Positions 45,143-53,101 of a stretch of DNA of 64,000 nt are shown here, piece by piece. Each line of letters begins with the position of its first letter. Positions within the stretch are counted from its first letter, which is position 1. Both the position numbers and the translations under genes were made by a program. The notes under the pieces are model-generated. The model saw only the letters and a program-made list of their open reading frames with translations. It made no database searches and was not told the origin of the DNA. The DNA is from an uncultured Pontibacter sp. (GTDB taxonomy: Bacteria; Bacteroidota; Bacteroidia; Cytophagales; Hymenobacteraceae): contig NZ_CANLMZ010000001.1 in assembly GCF_947492645.1 (NCBI RefSeq), positions 1 through 64,000 of the forward strand. The letters are read 5' to 3'.

Positions 45143-45688
45143 TTGGATAAGACAGGAGAAGGCGGTGTAGTAATCACCAAACTGGACGATTTGCTTAATT
45201 GGGCGCGGCTTACGTCGCTGTTTCCGATGGGCTTTGGCCTGGCCTGCTGCGCCATTGAGATGATGGGAGCTTACGCATCTGGTTACGACCTGGACCGCTT
45301 CGGCATTATCCCCAGGGCTTCTCCAAGGCAGTCGGATGTGATGATTGTGGCGGGTACGGTTACCTTTAAAATGGCTGACCGTGTGCGCCGCCTTTACGAG
45401 CAAATGCCAGAGCCACGCTATGTAATATCGATGGGCAGCTGCTCTAACTGCGGTGGGCCGTACTGGGAGCATGGCTACCATGTAGTTAAAGGCGTTGACA
45501 GGGTAATACCGGTGGATGTGTATGTGCCTGGTTGCCCGCCAAGGCCTGAGGCCTTGATAGGCGGCTTTCTGAAACTGCAGGAGATCATCCGCAAAGAAAC
45601 CATACGCGCCCCAAGGGCCGTGCAGCAGATTATGGCAAAGCGTGCGCAGCAGGGGCAACCAGTCGCAGACGCAGATTCGCTTTCTTAG
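45143..45688 (+). CDS. nuoB: NADH-quinone oxidoreductase subunit B
   Basis: The 181-residue subunit holds the terminal 4Fe-4S cluster N2 next to the quinone site. Candidate ligands are C35, C36, C100 and C131 ([26 protein letters not shown]). The start is TTG at 45143, since no ATG precedes the conserved region. It lies between nuoA and nuoC in one transcription unit. Confidence 0.96.
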   Translation: MDKTGEGGVVITKLDDLLNWARLTSLFPMGFGLACCAIEMMGAYASGYDLDRFGIIPRASPRQSDVMIVAGTVTFKMADRVRRLYEQMPEPRYVISMGSCSNCGGPYWEHGYHVVKGVDRVIPVDVYVPGCPPRPEALIGGFLKLQEIIRKETIRAPRAVQQIMAKRAQQGQPVADADSLS

Positions 45689-45720
45689 TTTGCCTGTTTA
45701 CTTACCCAAAGCCAGAAGCC

Positions 45721-46317
45721 GTGAATTTTGAAGAAATAAGAGATTTTATAGTTGATACATTTGGTGCCGGGGTTATACTTGAAACCAAGACAGATAACCT
45801 GCAACCATACCTGGTTTTACAGGCGGAGCGCCTGCCGGAAGTTTGCCTGCAGTTGCACGATAACGCACTTACCTACTTCGATTTCCTGTCCTGCATCACA
45901 GGCATCGACAACGGCCCGGAGGCTGGCACCATGGAGGTAGCTTATAACCTTTACTCTATCCCCTACAACCACCACCTGATGCTGAAAGTACGGGTACCGC
46001 GCAACACCGCAGGCGAACCGATGCCTGCAGTACCAACGCTTAGCCACATCTGGCGCACCGCCGACTGGCACGAGCGTGAGATCTTCGATTTGCTGGGCAT
46101 TTACTTTACTGACCACCCCGATATGCGCCGCATTCTCTGCGCCGCCGACTGGGAAGGCCATCCGCTCCGGAAAGATTATAAACTACAGGATTATTACCAC
46201 GGCATTAAAGTGCCTTACGACCAGCACAACGAAAACAGCGGCTTCCGTGGCGAACCAGTTAACCTGACTGCTAAACCAGACAACGAGTTTGGTGATAAGC
46301 GGGAGAAGCCGGAGTAG
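45721..46317 (+). CDS. nuoC: NADH-quinone oxidoreductase subunit C
   Basis: The 198-residue 30 kDa-type subunit carries the signature WHEREIFDLLGIYFTDHPDM and HPLRKDY. The start is GTG at 45721. Its stop is 3 bp before a palindromic repeat element, and nuoD does not follow directly but 4.4 kb later. Confidence 0.95.
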   Translation: MNFEEIRDFIVDTFGAGVILETKTDNLQPYLVLQAERLPEVCLQLHDNALTYFDFLSCITGIDNGPEAGTMEVAYNLYSIPYNHHLMLKVRVPRNTAGEPMPAVPTLSHIWRTADWHEREIFDLLGIYFTDHPDMRRILCAADWEGHPLRKDYKLQDYYHGIKVPYDQHNENSGFRGEPVNLTAKPDNEFGDKREKPE

Positions 46318-46320
46318 CAC

Positions 46321-46529
46321 CAGGTCCAAGCACCCTGCTCCTCCTTGTCTAAGGCGGGAAATTTTTACTTACTGCTTCATCTGCCATCAATAAAGTAAAT
46401 AAAATGTATTTTGTAGGGACAGGTCGCGACCTGTCCGGGGATGGCCGTAGCAATGAAACTCATACTACAACCAATGTAATACCAGATTCCCCGCCTTAGA
46501 CATGGAGGGGCCAAGGGTGGTTGGACTGC
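46321..46529. mobile_element. MITE/REP-like palindromic element after nuoC
   Basis: Two imperfect inverted repeats of about 40 bp (about 46321-46361 and 46486-46529) share TGTCTAAGGCGGG and a CACCCT block. They enclose GTAG followed by a 20 bp perfect palindrome GGACAGGTCG/CGACCTGTCC (46417-46436). GTAG at the foot of a hairpin is the mark of REP sequences mobilised by RAYT transposases. There is no coding capacity, so it would be non-autonomous. No second copy is seen in this window. Confidence 0.65.
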
Positions 46530-46540
46530 AGGCGTTGTAA

Positions 46541-46580
46541 ACAAAAAGACCACCGGATATACTTCCGGTGGTCTTTTTGT
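46541..46580 (-). terminator. Terminator of the SPFH-protein gene
   Basis: A perfect 17 bp stem (46541-46557, 46564-46580) with loop TATACT has T-runs at both ends. It lies 21 bp beyond the stop codon of the SPFH gene. Confidence 0.85.
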
Positions 46581-46600
46581 TTATACTTTGACGGCTATAC

Positions 46601-47401
46601 TTACTGCACATTTTTGAAGAATGTAGGCGAGCTGCCATAAAGCGGCGTACGGCCATCCCACTTCTCAATAAACTGTTGTTGGATAAGCAATGGTGTAAGT
46701 GTACGCTGGCGCAGTTCGTTTGCTCTGGCTTCGGCCTCGGCTTCTACAATTTTCTTGCGGGCCTGTGCTTCTGCTACCTTTAACTCGTTTTCTACCTGCA
46801 TGGCCTGCTGCACAGCTTTGTTTTTCAGGTTTACAGCCTGCACAATTACCTCAGGGTATTGTAAACCGCTGGTCATTTGCTCTAGCTCAAAACCTTCTTT
46901 GCGCAGGGCTTTGTCTAACGCTATCTGTACTTTATCCTCAAAACTCTGTCGGTTAGAGATAATGCTGTCTGTGGAGTACTGGTTGAACTGAATACGGAAG
47001 GCGTCGCGGGTGTAATTATAGAGAGTAGTCTGCGTAATCTGCTCTATATCTTTGCGGTACTTGGCAAAAATGCGCGGGCTCTCCCCTCCTATTACTCTAA
47101 ACGATATGGTAGGGTCTACTGTAAATACCGAACCATCTTTTGCGTTCACGGTAAAGGCTGCATAATCTACTGTCTGCACAAATGTCGGAAACTCAAACAC
47201 CTCCTCCGTGAAAGGGTTGTACCACACGCGCCCTGTTACAAGGCTAACATCCTGGACACCTTTTTCGGAGCCGTAAAGCTTAACCAATACACCTTCGTGG
47301 CCTGCATCTATGCGGGTGCAGGATTTCATGGCGCTAACAGAGAAGACAAGTATAAGTATAAAGCTGATGATCCAGGTGAGGACCTGACGGGTGCTGTTCA
47401 T
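46601..47401 (-). CDS. SPFH/prohibitin-family membrane protein
   Basis: The 266-residue protein has one N-terminal membrane helix (about 8-25) and an SPFH domain (about 30-200). A C-terminal coiled coil is rich in Ala, Glu and Arg (KVAEAQARKKIVEAEAEARA). It belongs to the prohibitin/HflC-like group that forms ring scaffolds in the membrane, often with AAA proteases. It starts the leftward block that separates nuoC from nuoD. A 62-residue membrane protein is encoded just upstream, 3 bp away. Confidence 0.9.
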   Translation of the reverse strand: MNSTRQVLTWIISFILILVFSVSAMKSCTRIDAGHEGVLVKLYGSEKGVQDVSLVTGRVWYNPFTEEVFEFPTFVQTVDYAAFTVNAKDGSVFTVDPTISFRVIGGESPRIFAKYRKDIEQITQTTLYNYTRDAFRIQFNQYSTDSIISNRQSFEDKVQIALDKALRKEGFELEQMTSGLQYPEVIVQAVNLKNKAVQQAMQVENELKVAEAQARKKIVEAEAEARANELRQRTLTPLLIQQQFIEKWDGRTPLYGSSPTFFKNVQ

Positions 47402-47404
47402 AGG

Positions 47405-47593
47405 TTATGATTTAAGCTTATTGATGGAAAAACGAATGACAAAAAAATTGGCTACAACCAGCACAAGCAGGAGTCCTAAGCCAATGGCTACTTTCAGGTC
47501 AGAGGGCTCACGTACCAGCGAGGCCACTTCCGTAAAAGTTAATATATCGACCAGAAGCAGCAGGCCGAGTAAAATGATGTATCCAAATTTCAT
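47405..47593 (-). CDS. Small two-helix membrane protein
   Basis: The 62-residue protein has two predicted membrane helices (about 3-24 and 36-55). It is separated by only 3 bp from the SPFH gene, so it is almost certainly cotranscribed and may be a partner. No family is recognised. Confidence 0.7.
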   Translation of the reverse strand: MKFGYIILLGLLLLVDILTFTEVASLVREPSDLKVAIGLGLLLVLVVANFFVIRFSINKLKS

Positions 47594-47718
47594 AAAGACA
47601 AAGGAGAATTAAGTAGCCACCCAGGTAAAGCAGCCAGAAGTATAATTATTACCAAATATAGCCTATTTCCTATAACTCTACAAGACTAACCTGTGTTAGA
47701 GAACAGAGAATGTAGCAG

Positions 47719-48363
47719 TTACAGCGTTTTATAGGTAAGCACCCAGTAGTATGTCAGGTTAACGAATCGGATATCGGTGGCGATGCCTTGCAGCAGTTGC
47801 CGAAGCTGGTTTTCTGTTGGGAAGTTTTTAAGTACCTGGTGCATGCTGCCATCGGAGAGGGTGCGGGTTTGGTAGGTATTCTGGTACTCATCGTGGTAAG
47901 TCAGGGGCAGACTGCTGCCTTCCACATAGTTGTTATCCATCAACACTACAGTACCGCCAGGGTTTAAGCAATTGTGTATGATATCTAAAAAGGCACCTAC
48001 TTCCTGCAGCTTAACATGCGACCAAATAAAGGATCCTAGCAGGCTTTCGTACCTGGCCATTTGCTTCAGCTTAAAAAGGTCTGCCTGCTTGTAATTAACG
48101 TTCTCATTGGGGTAATGCTTTGCCTGGGCTATTTCCAGAACAGCATCGTTTACATCGGTGGCAAAAACGTAATGCGCAGTTTCGGCAATGCGCTCTGTCC
48201 AGTAGCCGGTGCCGCAGGCCACCTCAAATACTGTTTTATCTTTAAAGATGCCCTGCAAAAGTGTGGTTAGCTGCTGCAACTCCTGCTGCCGCTCAGGCTT
48301 CTGGTATACCTGCTCATACTCCCGGGCCCTTTTTTTATAGTACTGTATCAGGTCGGTGTTCAT
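47719..48363 (-). CDS. Class I SAM-dependent methyltransferase
   Basis: The 214-residue protein carries motif I VFEVACGTGYWTERIA, motif II-type acidic residue in VFATDVND and the post-motif block GGTVVLMDNNYV. It belongs to the Methyltransf_11/25 type; the substrate is unknown. I chose ATG 48363 over an upstream GTG (48384). Confidence 0.88.
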   Translation of the reverse strand: MNTDLIQYYKKRAREYEQVYQKPERQQELQQLTTLLQGIFKDKTVFEVACGTGYWTERIAETAHYVFATDVNDAVLEIAQAKHYPNENVNYKQADLFKLKQMARYESLLGSFIWSHVKLQEVGAFLDIIHNCLNPGGTVVLMDNNYVEGSSLPLTYHDEYQNTYQTRTLSDGSMHQVLKNFPTENQLRQLLQGIATDIRFVNLTYYWVLTYKTL

Positions 48364-48453
48364 GGTTTTAAGGTTACTGCTCACGATACGCGTGCATCCC
48401 GTGGGCTAGTAGTAGCCGGCATAGGGTAGGCACACCTTTTTGTAAAACAGAAT

Positions 48454-48870
48454 TTAACGGGTTTCTATATTCATCCCTTCAAAAAAAGCCTTTAACTCAT
48501 CTGCAATAGGCTCTATTTTGTTTATATGTCTTTTGCCTCCACTTTTCAACTCTAACCTGAGAAACAAAGCTCCAAATCTTTTCTTAAAAACAGCTGCTTT
48601 AATCTCCTTTACTTCTATTTGGTTTATCGTTGATTCAAGCAGCCTAAACACAATCGCCCCTAAGTGCAGCACCCCAATTACTAATCCAGACCACAATAAA
48701 AACTGGTCACCTGTTTTTGTATACCTGCCTACAGCTACGATGCCATAAAAAACCCAAATGCCTGAATAAAAAACCCTCTCCCATTTATACCTCCTGGCAT
48801 TATCCCGGATCGTGATCTTGTCTTCGCTTAATATTATTTCTCCTTTCTCTAAGGGCAAACTTCTTTCCAT
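48454..48870 (-). CDS. Small membrane protein, unknown function
   Basis: The 138-residue protein has two membrane helices (about 34-51 and 58-78) between a basic N-terminal segment and a C-terminal PH-like part (KEIKAAVFKKRFGALFLRLELKSG). No named family is recognised. It lies inside the leftward block between nuoC and nuoD. Confidence 0.65.
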   Translation of the reverse strand: MERSLPLEKGEIILSEDKITIRDNARRYKWERVFYSGIWVFYGIVAVGRYTKTGDQFLLWSGLVIGVLHLGAIVFRLLESTINQIEVKEIKAAVFKKRFGALFLRLELKSGGKRHINKIEPIADELKAFFEGMNIETR

Positions 48871-49009
48871 ATTTTAGTGGCATTGATGATCTGTGACGGC
48901 TTGTATAAAAAGGGCAGTTTTACCTGCATGACCGTTTAAACCTATTATTGAGTTGAAAAATAGGAGTAAAGCCAGCTTAACATGTTACAGCTGCTCCTTT
49001 TTATACCTT

Positions 49010-50011
49010 GTTAGCTGTCGTGGTTATAATGGTTTTACAGGTATGCACATATCAAATATATGCAGCTTTTGTGGATGCTTCTCAGCCTCATTCAAGTGGT
49101 TTATGTAAAAATTTCTATTATCTGGTTGATATCCATTAGCAGGAAACCATTCCTCAAAAATGTAGTCCCATGTTGAAAAACATTCGGCCATCGTGGCTTC
49201 TTTATGCACGACCGCATACATACCACCAGATAGGGTAGTCTTCCCAACGATACCTTCACCTTCAATCTCTTCCGGAACTGTCAGGCAAACATCCGCCTGA
49301 ATCATACCATCCAGGTTAGGATTACTTCTATAAACCGTCAACGCTTTGGTTTCAGGGAAATTGACCAGCCCCCTTGGAGCTGCCCACCTTATCAGTGCTT
49401 CGAACATTTTCCCAAATGTTTCGCTATCATGCAGGTGGATATTGAGATTTCTTACATACACCACATGCAATTCGGGTAATTCTTTAACTTCTACTTCAAT
49501 AGCTTTGCCTTTGTCCATACTTATAGTTTTTAAGTTATAAATTTTGGAGGCAAGGTACTGTTGTGCTTCATTTTCGAGATTACTTATGTTGCTGTCTTGC
49601 TTACAATTCTTGCTATTTCCTTTTTGGTGGCTGTCTCTAAACTCAGTTGCAGTGATGCCATGCACTTCTTTAAAGCTCCTATAGAAGGAGGTTTCAGTAG
49701 CAAAGCCGCTTTGATAAGCAATATCAGAAATAGGGGTAGAAGGGTTATTGTTCAGGTAAAACATGGCCCTTTCTACCCGGGCGGTTTTGATAAAGTTATT
49801 TAATGTCGTGCCCGTTAAGGCCTTGAAAATGCGATGGAAGTGAAATTTTGAGAAATTTGAAATCTCCGCCAGCTTATCAAGTGATAAATCTGCGTCGAGA
49901 TTGGATTTGATATAATCAATGGCTCTGTTTATTCTGAAAAAATATTCGTTCAAAGACTGTTCTTTTTTCAATTTGTTCGTGCTCTTCATTTACTTTTCCA
50001 TAACAGCTAAC
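49010..50011. repeat. 14 bp imperfect inverted repeats flanking the AraC-type gene
   Basis: GTTAGCTGTCGTGG (49010-49023) and CCATAACAGCTAAC (49998-50011) are inverted copies differing at two positions. They abut the AraC gene within 0 and 8 bp. The right one is followed by several short dyads up to about 50072 (GGCCT/AGGC, CATAAC/GTTATG). This resembles the ends of an integron-type cassette, but classical attC motifs are not met. Confidence 0.6.
49024..49989 (-). CDS. AraC-family regulator with GyrI-like effector-binding domain
   Basis: The 321-residue protein has two helix-turn-helix motifs at the N-terminus (about 20-120; LSLDKLAEISNFSKFHFHRIF and ISDIAYQSGFATETSFYRSFK). A C-terminal GyrI-like / effector-binding domain follows at about 160-320. 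This is the MarA/Rob-like layout that responds to small hydrophobic ligands. It is more AT-rich than the nuo genes and flanked by 14 bp inverted repeats, which suggests acquisition. Confidence 0.92.
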   Translation of the reverse strand: MKSTNKLKKEQSLNEYFFRINRAIDYIKSNLDADLSLDKLAEISNFSKFHFHRIFKALTGTTLNNFIKTARVERAMFYLNNNPSTPISDIAYQSGFATETSFYRSFKEVHGITATEFRDSHQKGNSKNCKQDSNISNLENEAQQYLASKIYNLKTISMDKGKAIEVEVKELPELHVVYVRNLNIHLHDSETFGKMFEALIRWAAPRGLVNFPETKALTVYRSNPNLDGMIQADVCLTVPEEIEGEGIVGKTTLSGGMYAVVHKEATMAECFSTWDYIFEEWFPANGYQPDNRNFYINHLNEAEKHPQKLHIFDMCIPVKPL

Positions 50012-50147
50012 GGTTTGGCCTAATAAGGTGTGTGAGGCTTAGCCGAAGCATAACTTATAGGCTGGGTTATGTGTATTTGTTCAACTTCTACTTATTTAGC
50101 GCATACTCACCAAGACAAGTAAGCTGGAACAGCCCATTTATTCATAC

Positions 50148-50462
50148 TTAGTATGGGCTTAAGTTCTGTTTATACTTTCGTACAAATTCTTCTGCTTCTG
50201 ACATATTTTCTGGATAGGGAACAACTACATAACTCCCATCTTCAACCTTTTCATAAACATGGTGAAAGAAGCAGCCATTATTCTTGAGATACCCCGCTAT
50301 TTTCCATTTCTTTATGTCACTACTTTTTGGCGGTCGAAATTTGTGATTAATTAATGTTGTAATACTTCCACATTCTGGACATGTAAGGTTTATTTCATCC
50401 GAGGGATTCTTATAAATGCTGAATGCCTTTCTACAGTTAAAACAAACTTTTTTATGTCCCAT
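50148..50462 (-). CDS. Small zinc-ribbon protein
   Basis: The 104-residue protein has CFNC (8-11) and CPEC (28-31), making a zinc ribbon, then about 70 residues that I cannot assign. AT-rich, like the AraC gene beside it. Probably cytoplasmic. No function can be given. Confidence 0.65.
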   Translation of the reverse strand: MGHKKVCFNCRKAFSIYKNPSDEINLTCPECGSITTLINHKFRPPKSSDIKKWKIAGYLKNNGCFFHHVYEKVEDGSYVVVPYPENMSEAEEFVRKYKQNLSPY

Positions 50463-50686
50463 ATTATCAATCTATAATTTCCTATTGCACATAACTACTG
50501 TGTATAAGGAACTCTATTCCTGCTATCCGACCAAATCCGACGTATAGACGGAACTGGATTACCGAATATACTATATATTATGAAATTTATATAATACGCA
50601 TGTACAAAAAGCACTCTTAATTACCTGCTGCATAATTCCCTCATTTTTCCGAACTTTGTTACGCATTCATCATTAAGCATTCATAC

Positions 50687-51898
50687 TTGAGCCAGTCTAC
50701 CATCTACAAAAATTACCTGCTGCAGTCGGAGCCAAACAAGTTTAGCCTTGATAACCTGAAGGCTGGCGAAATGATTGTGAACATGGGCCCGCAGCACCCA
50801 AGCACGCACGGTGTGTTGCGCCTGGAGGTAGTTACCGATGGCGAGATTGTGCAAGACGTGGTGCCGCACGTTGGTTACCTGCACCGCTGTTTCGAGAAGC
50901 ACGCCGAAAGTATGGCCTATAACCAGACCATCCCCTACGTAGACCGCATGGACTACCTGGCTGCCATGAACTCGGAGCATGTATGGTGCATGGGTGTAGA
51001 GAAGTTACTGGGTATTACAGATCAAATTCCGAAGCGGGTAGAGTATATCCGGGTGCTGGTGGCGGAGCTAAACCGCATTGCCTCGCATTTTGTAGCCATT
51101 GGCACGTATGCTATCGATATCGGAGCCTTTACGCCCTTTCTATGGATGCTGCGCGACCGGGAGCACATACAGCGTTTGCTGGAGTGGACCAGCGGAGCGC
51201 GAATGCTATACAACTACATCTGGGTTGGCGGCTTATACTACGACCTGCCAATCGGGTTTGAAAAGCGCTGCCGTGAGTTTATCGATTACCTGCTGCCTAA
51301 GCTCGACGAAATAGACACCATACTTTTAGAGAACAAGATCTTTATAGACCGTACGGCCAACGTGGGTGTATTGCCTTTGGATGTAGCCATAAACTACGGT
51401 TGCTCCGGCCCCATGCTGCGCGGCTCCGGCCTAAAGTATGATCTGCGCCGCATAGACGGCTACAGCGTTTACCCGGAGCTGGAGTTTGACGTACCCATAG
51501 GCCAGGGCTTAGCTGGCACCACCGGCGACTGCTGGGACCGCAACTACGTACGCGCCCTGGAGTGCCGCGAGTCGGTTAAAATAATCCGCCAATGCCTTGA
51601 TAAACTTACCGGCGAATATAAACGCACCCCTGATTTTGACCCGCAGGCAGCTTGCCCCAAAAAGATGCGCATGACGGGCAGCCAGGAGTTATACTTCAGG
51701 GCCGAAACACCACGTGGCGAACTTGGCTATTTCTTCCGAACAACCGATAAAAGCGATGTGCCTTTCCGTTGCCATGGCCGCTCTCCCTGCTTTTCTAACC
51801 TGTCGGTGCTGCACGATATCTCTAAAGGCTGCATGGTTGCCGATTTAATAGCCATAGTAGGTTCTGTTGATATTGTACTAGGAGAGTTGGACAGATAA
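50687..51898 (+). CDS. nuoD: NADH-quinone oxidoreductase subunit D
   Basis: The 403-residue 49 kDa-type subunit lines the quinone site. Signatures [24 protein letters not shown] and EAPRGE-type [10 protein letters not shown] are clear. The start is TTG at 50687. It is separated from nuoABC by 4.4 kb of leftward genes and is followed not by nuoE but by a PAP2 phosphatase, so the remaining subunits must lie elsewhere. Confidence 0.96.
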   Translation: MSQSTIYKNYLLQSEPNKFSLDNLKAGEMIVNMGPQHPSTHGVLRLEVVTDGEIVQDVVPHVGYLHRCFEKHAESMAYNQTIPYVDRMDYLAAMNSEHVWCMGVEKLLGITDQIPKRVEYIRVLVAELNRIASHFVAIGTYAIDIGAFTPFLWMLRDREHIQRLLEWTSGARMLYNYIWVGGLYYDLPIGFEKRCREFIDYLLPKLDEIDTILLENKIFIDRTANVGVLPLDVAINYGCSGPMLRGSGLKYDLRRIDGYSVYPELEFDVPIGQGLAGTTGDCWDRNYVRALECRESVKIIRQCLDKLTGEYKRTPDFDPQAACPKKMRMTGSQELYFRAETPRGELGYFFRTTDKSDVPFRCHGRSPCFSNLSVLHDISKGCMVADLIAIVGSVDIVLGELDR

Positions 51899-52095
51899 GT
51901 TTGCGCTTTACATTTCTGCAAGCAGCGTGCTGGATCGATTGTCTATACTTTAAGCAGCAACCTGTGCATGAGGCAGTAGCTTCTGATAAAATCACCTGCT
52001 GCCCGGCAATAATTGCAGATAACTTCTGCTGTGGTGGCACGATTTTTACACGCTGTGGGTTTGTATAACATCACTAATTAAAATCAGAACATACA

Positions 52096-53025
52096 TTGAG
52101 ATTAGTTAAAAGCCTGACAGCACATCTGCTCGCGGTATCATTGGTGGCAAGCCCTTTTGTAAGCCAAGCCCAGCAGCAGCACTTCCTAAGCCAAACTACC
52201 AGCCCGGTAAGTATACCTGCAGATGCAGCAACTGCAGCGCTTCCTGGCACTTTAGCAGACACACTTTATACTTTACCCGATACAGTTGGCAACGAAGAGC
52301 TGACTATCATCACACTACCTGCCGATACTGTTTATCCAGGTCAGAAAAGTCCGTTTACAGAGTCGCAGCTACGCGAAGGCAGCAACAAGCGCTTTTTACT
52401 GCGGGCTGTTTTACCGGCTGCTGCGCTAATTGGCGCCGGTATTTATACTATACAAGGCAATGGCTTTTACAGCAGCCACGACCTGCGCGATGCGCGACAC
52501 AAACACACACCCAACTTTAGCACCAAAGTAGACGATTACCTGTTCTTCCTGCCGGTGGCCTACATGTATGGCTTTAATGCGTTTTCATCACAAAATCGCC
52601 ACGACATACGCCGCCAGACAGGCCTTTTACTGGCATCTGGTGTGCTAACTTCTGCTTTAGTTTGGCCTACTAAAAAGCTAACAAACATAGATCGCCCTAA
52701 CGGCGAGAACCACGCTTTCCCATCGGGCCACACAGCTTATGCCTTTACCATTGCCACCATCGTAGACAAAGAGTTCCGCCACAAAAGCCCCTGGATAAGC
52801 GTGGGAAGCTATACTATTGCAGGAGCAACAGGCGCGCTGCGTGTGCTAAACAACAAACATTGGATGGCCGATGTACTGGCAGGTGCAGGGGTGGGTGTGC
52901 TATCTGTAAATACCGTATACTGGCTCCACGACAAGATCTTCCGGAACAAAGGCCTGAATACAGCAGTTATGCCAACTGTACTGCCAAATGGTTCTCCGGG
53001 CATGGGGCTAACAGTCAGGTTTTAA
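52096..53025 (+). CDS. PAP2-family membrane/periplasmic phosphatase
   Basis: The 309-residue protein has a signal-like N-terminus (1-25) and the three PAP2 motifs: K194...R200-P201, P209-S-G-H212, and R249...H255...D259. Such enzymes dephosphorylate lipid phosphates such as phosphatidic acid or undecaprenyl diphosphate. The start is TTG at 52096, as no ATG precedes the signal peptide. Its own terminator follows. Confidence 0.92.
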   Translation: MRLVKSLTAHLLAVSLVASPFVSQAQQQHFLSQTTSPVSIPADAATAALPGTLADTLYTLPDTVGNEELTIITLPADTVYPGQKSPFTESQLREGSNKRFLLRAVLPAAALIGAGIYTIQGNGFYSSHDLRDARHKHTPNFSTKVDDYLFFLPVAYMYGFNAFSSQNRHDIRRQTGLLLASGVLTSALVWPTKKLTNIDRPNGENHAFPSGHTAYAFTIATIVDKEFRHKSPWISVGSYTIAGATGALRVLNNKHWMADVLAGAGVGVLSVNTVYWLHDKIFRNKGLNTAVMPTVLPNGSPGMGLTVRF

Positions 53026-53043
53026 AACATAAAGTATAGCCAT

Positions 53044-53090
53044 AAGAAAAGGCGCTTATTCCGTAGCAGGAGTAAGCGCCTTTTCTTTTT
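53044..53090 (+). terminator. Terminator of the PAP2 gene
   Basis: A perfect 15 bp stem AAGAAAAGGCGCTTA/TAAGCGCCTTTTCTT (53044-53058, 53073-53087) with a 14 nt loop is followed by TTT. Confidence 0.88.
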
Positions 53091-53101
53091 ATATTTACCA
53101 C

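Noticed and set aside
45113..45658. Leftward 181-residue frame antisense to nuoB
   Set aside because: nuoB is certain; this is a shadow.
46321..50462. Complete transposon or prophage between nuoC and nuoD
   Set aside because: No transposase, integrase or phage gene is present; only a non-coding palindromic element and cassette-like repeats.
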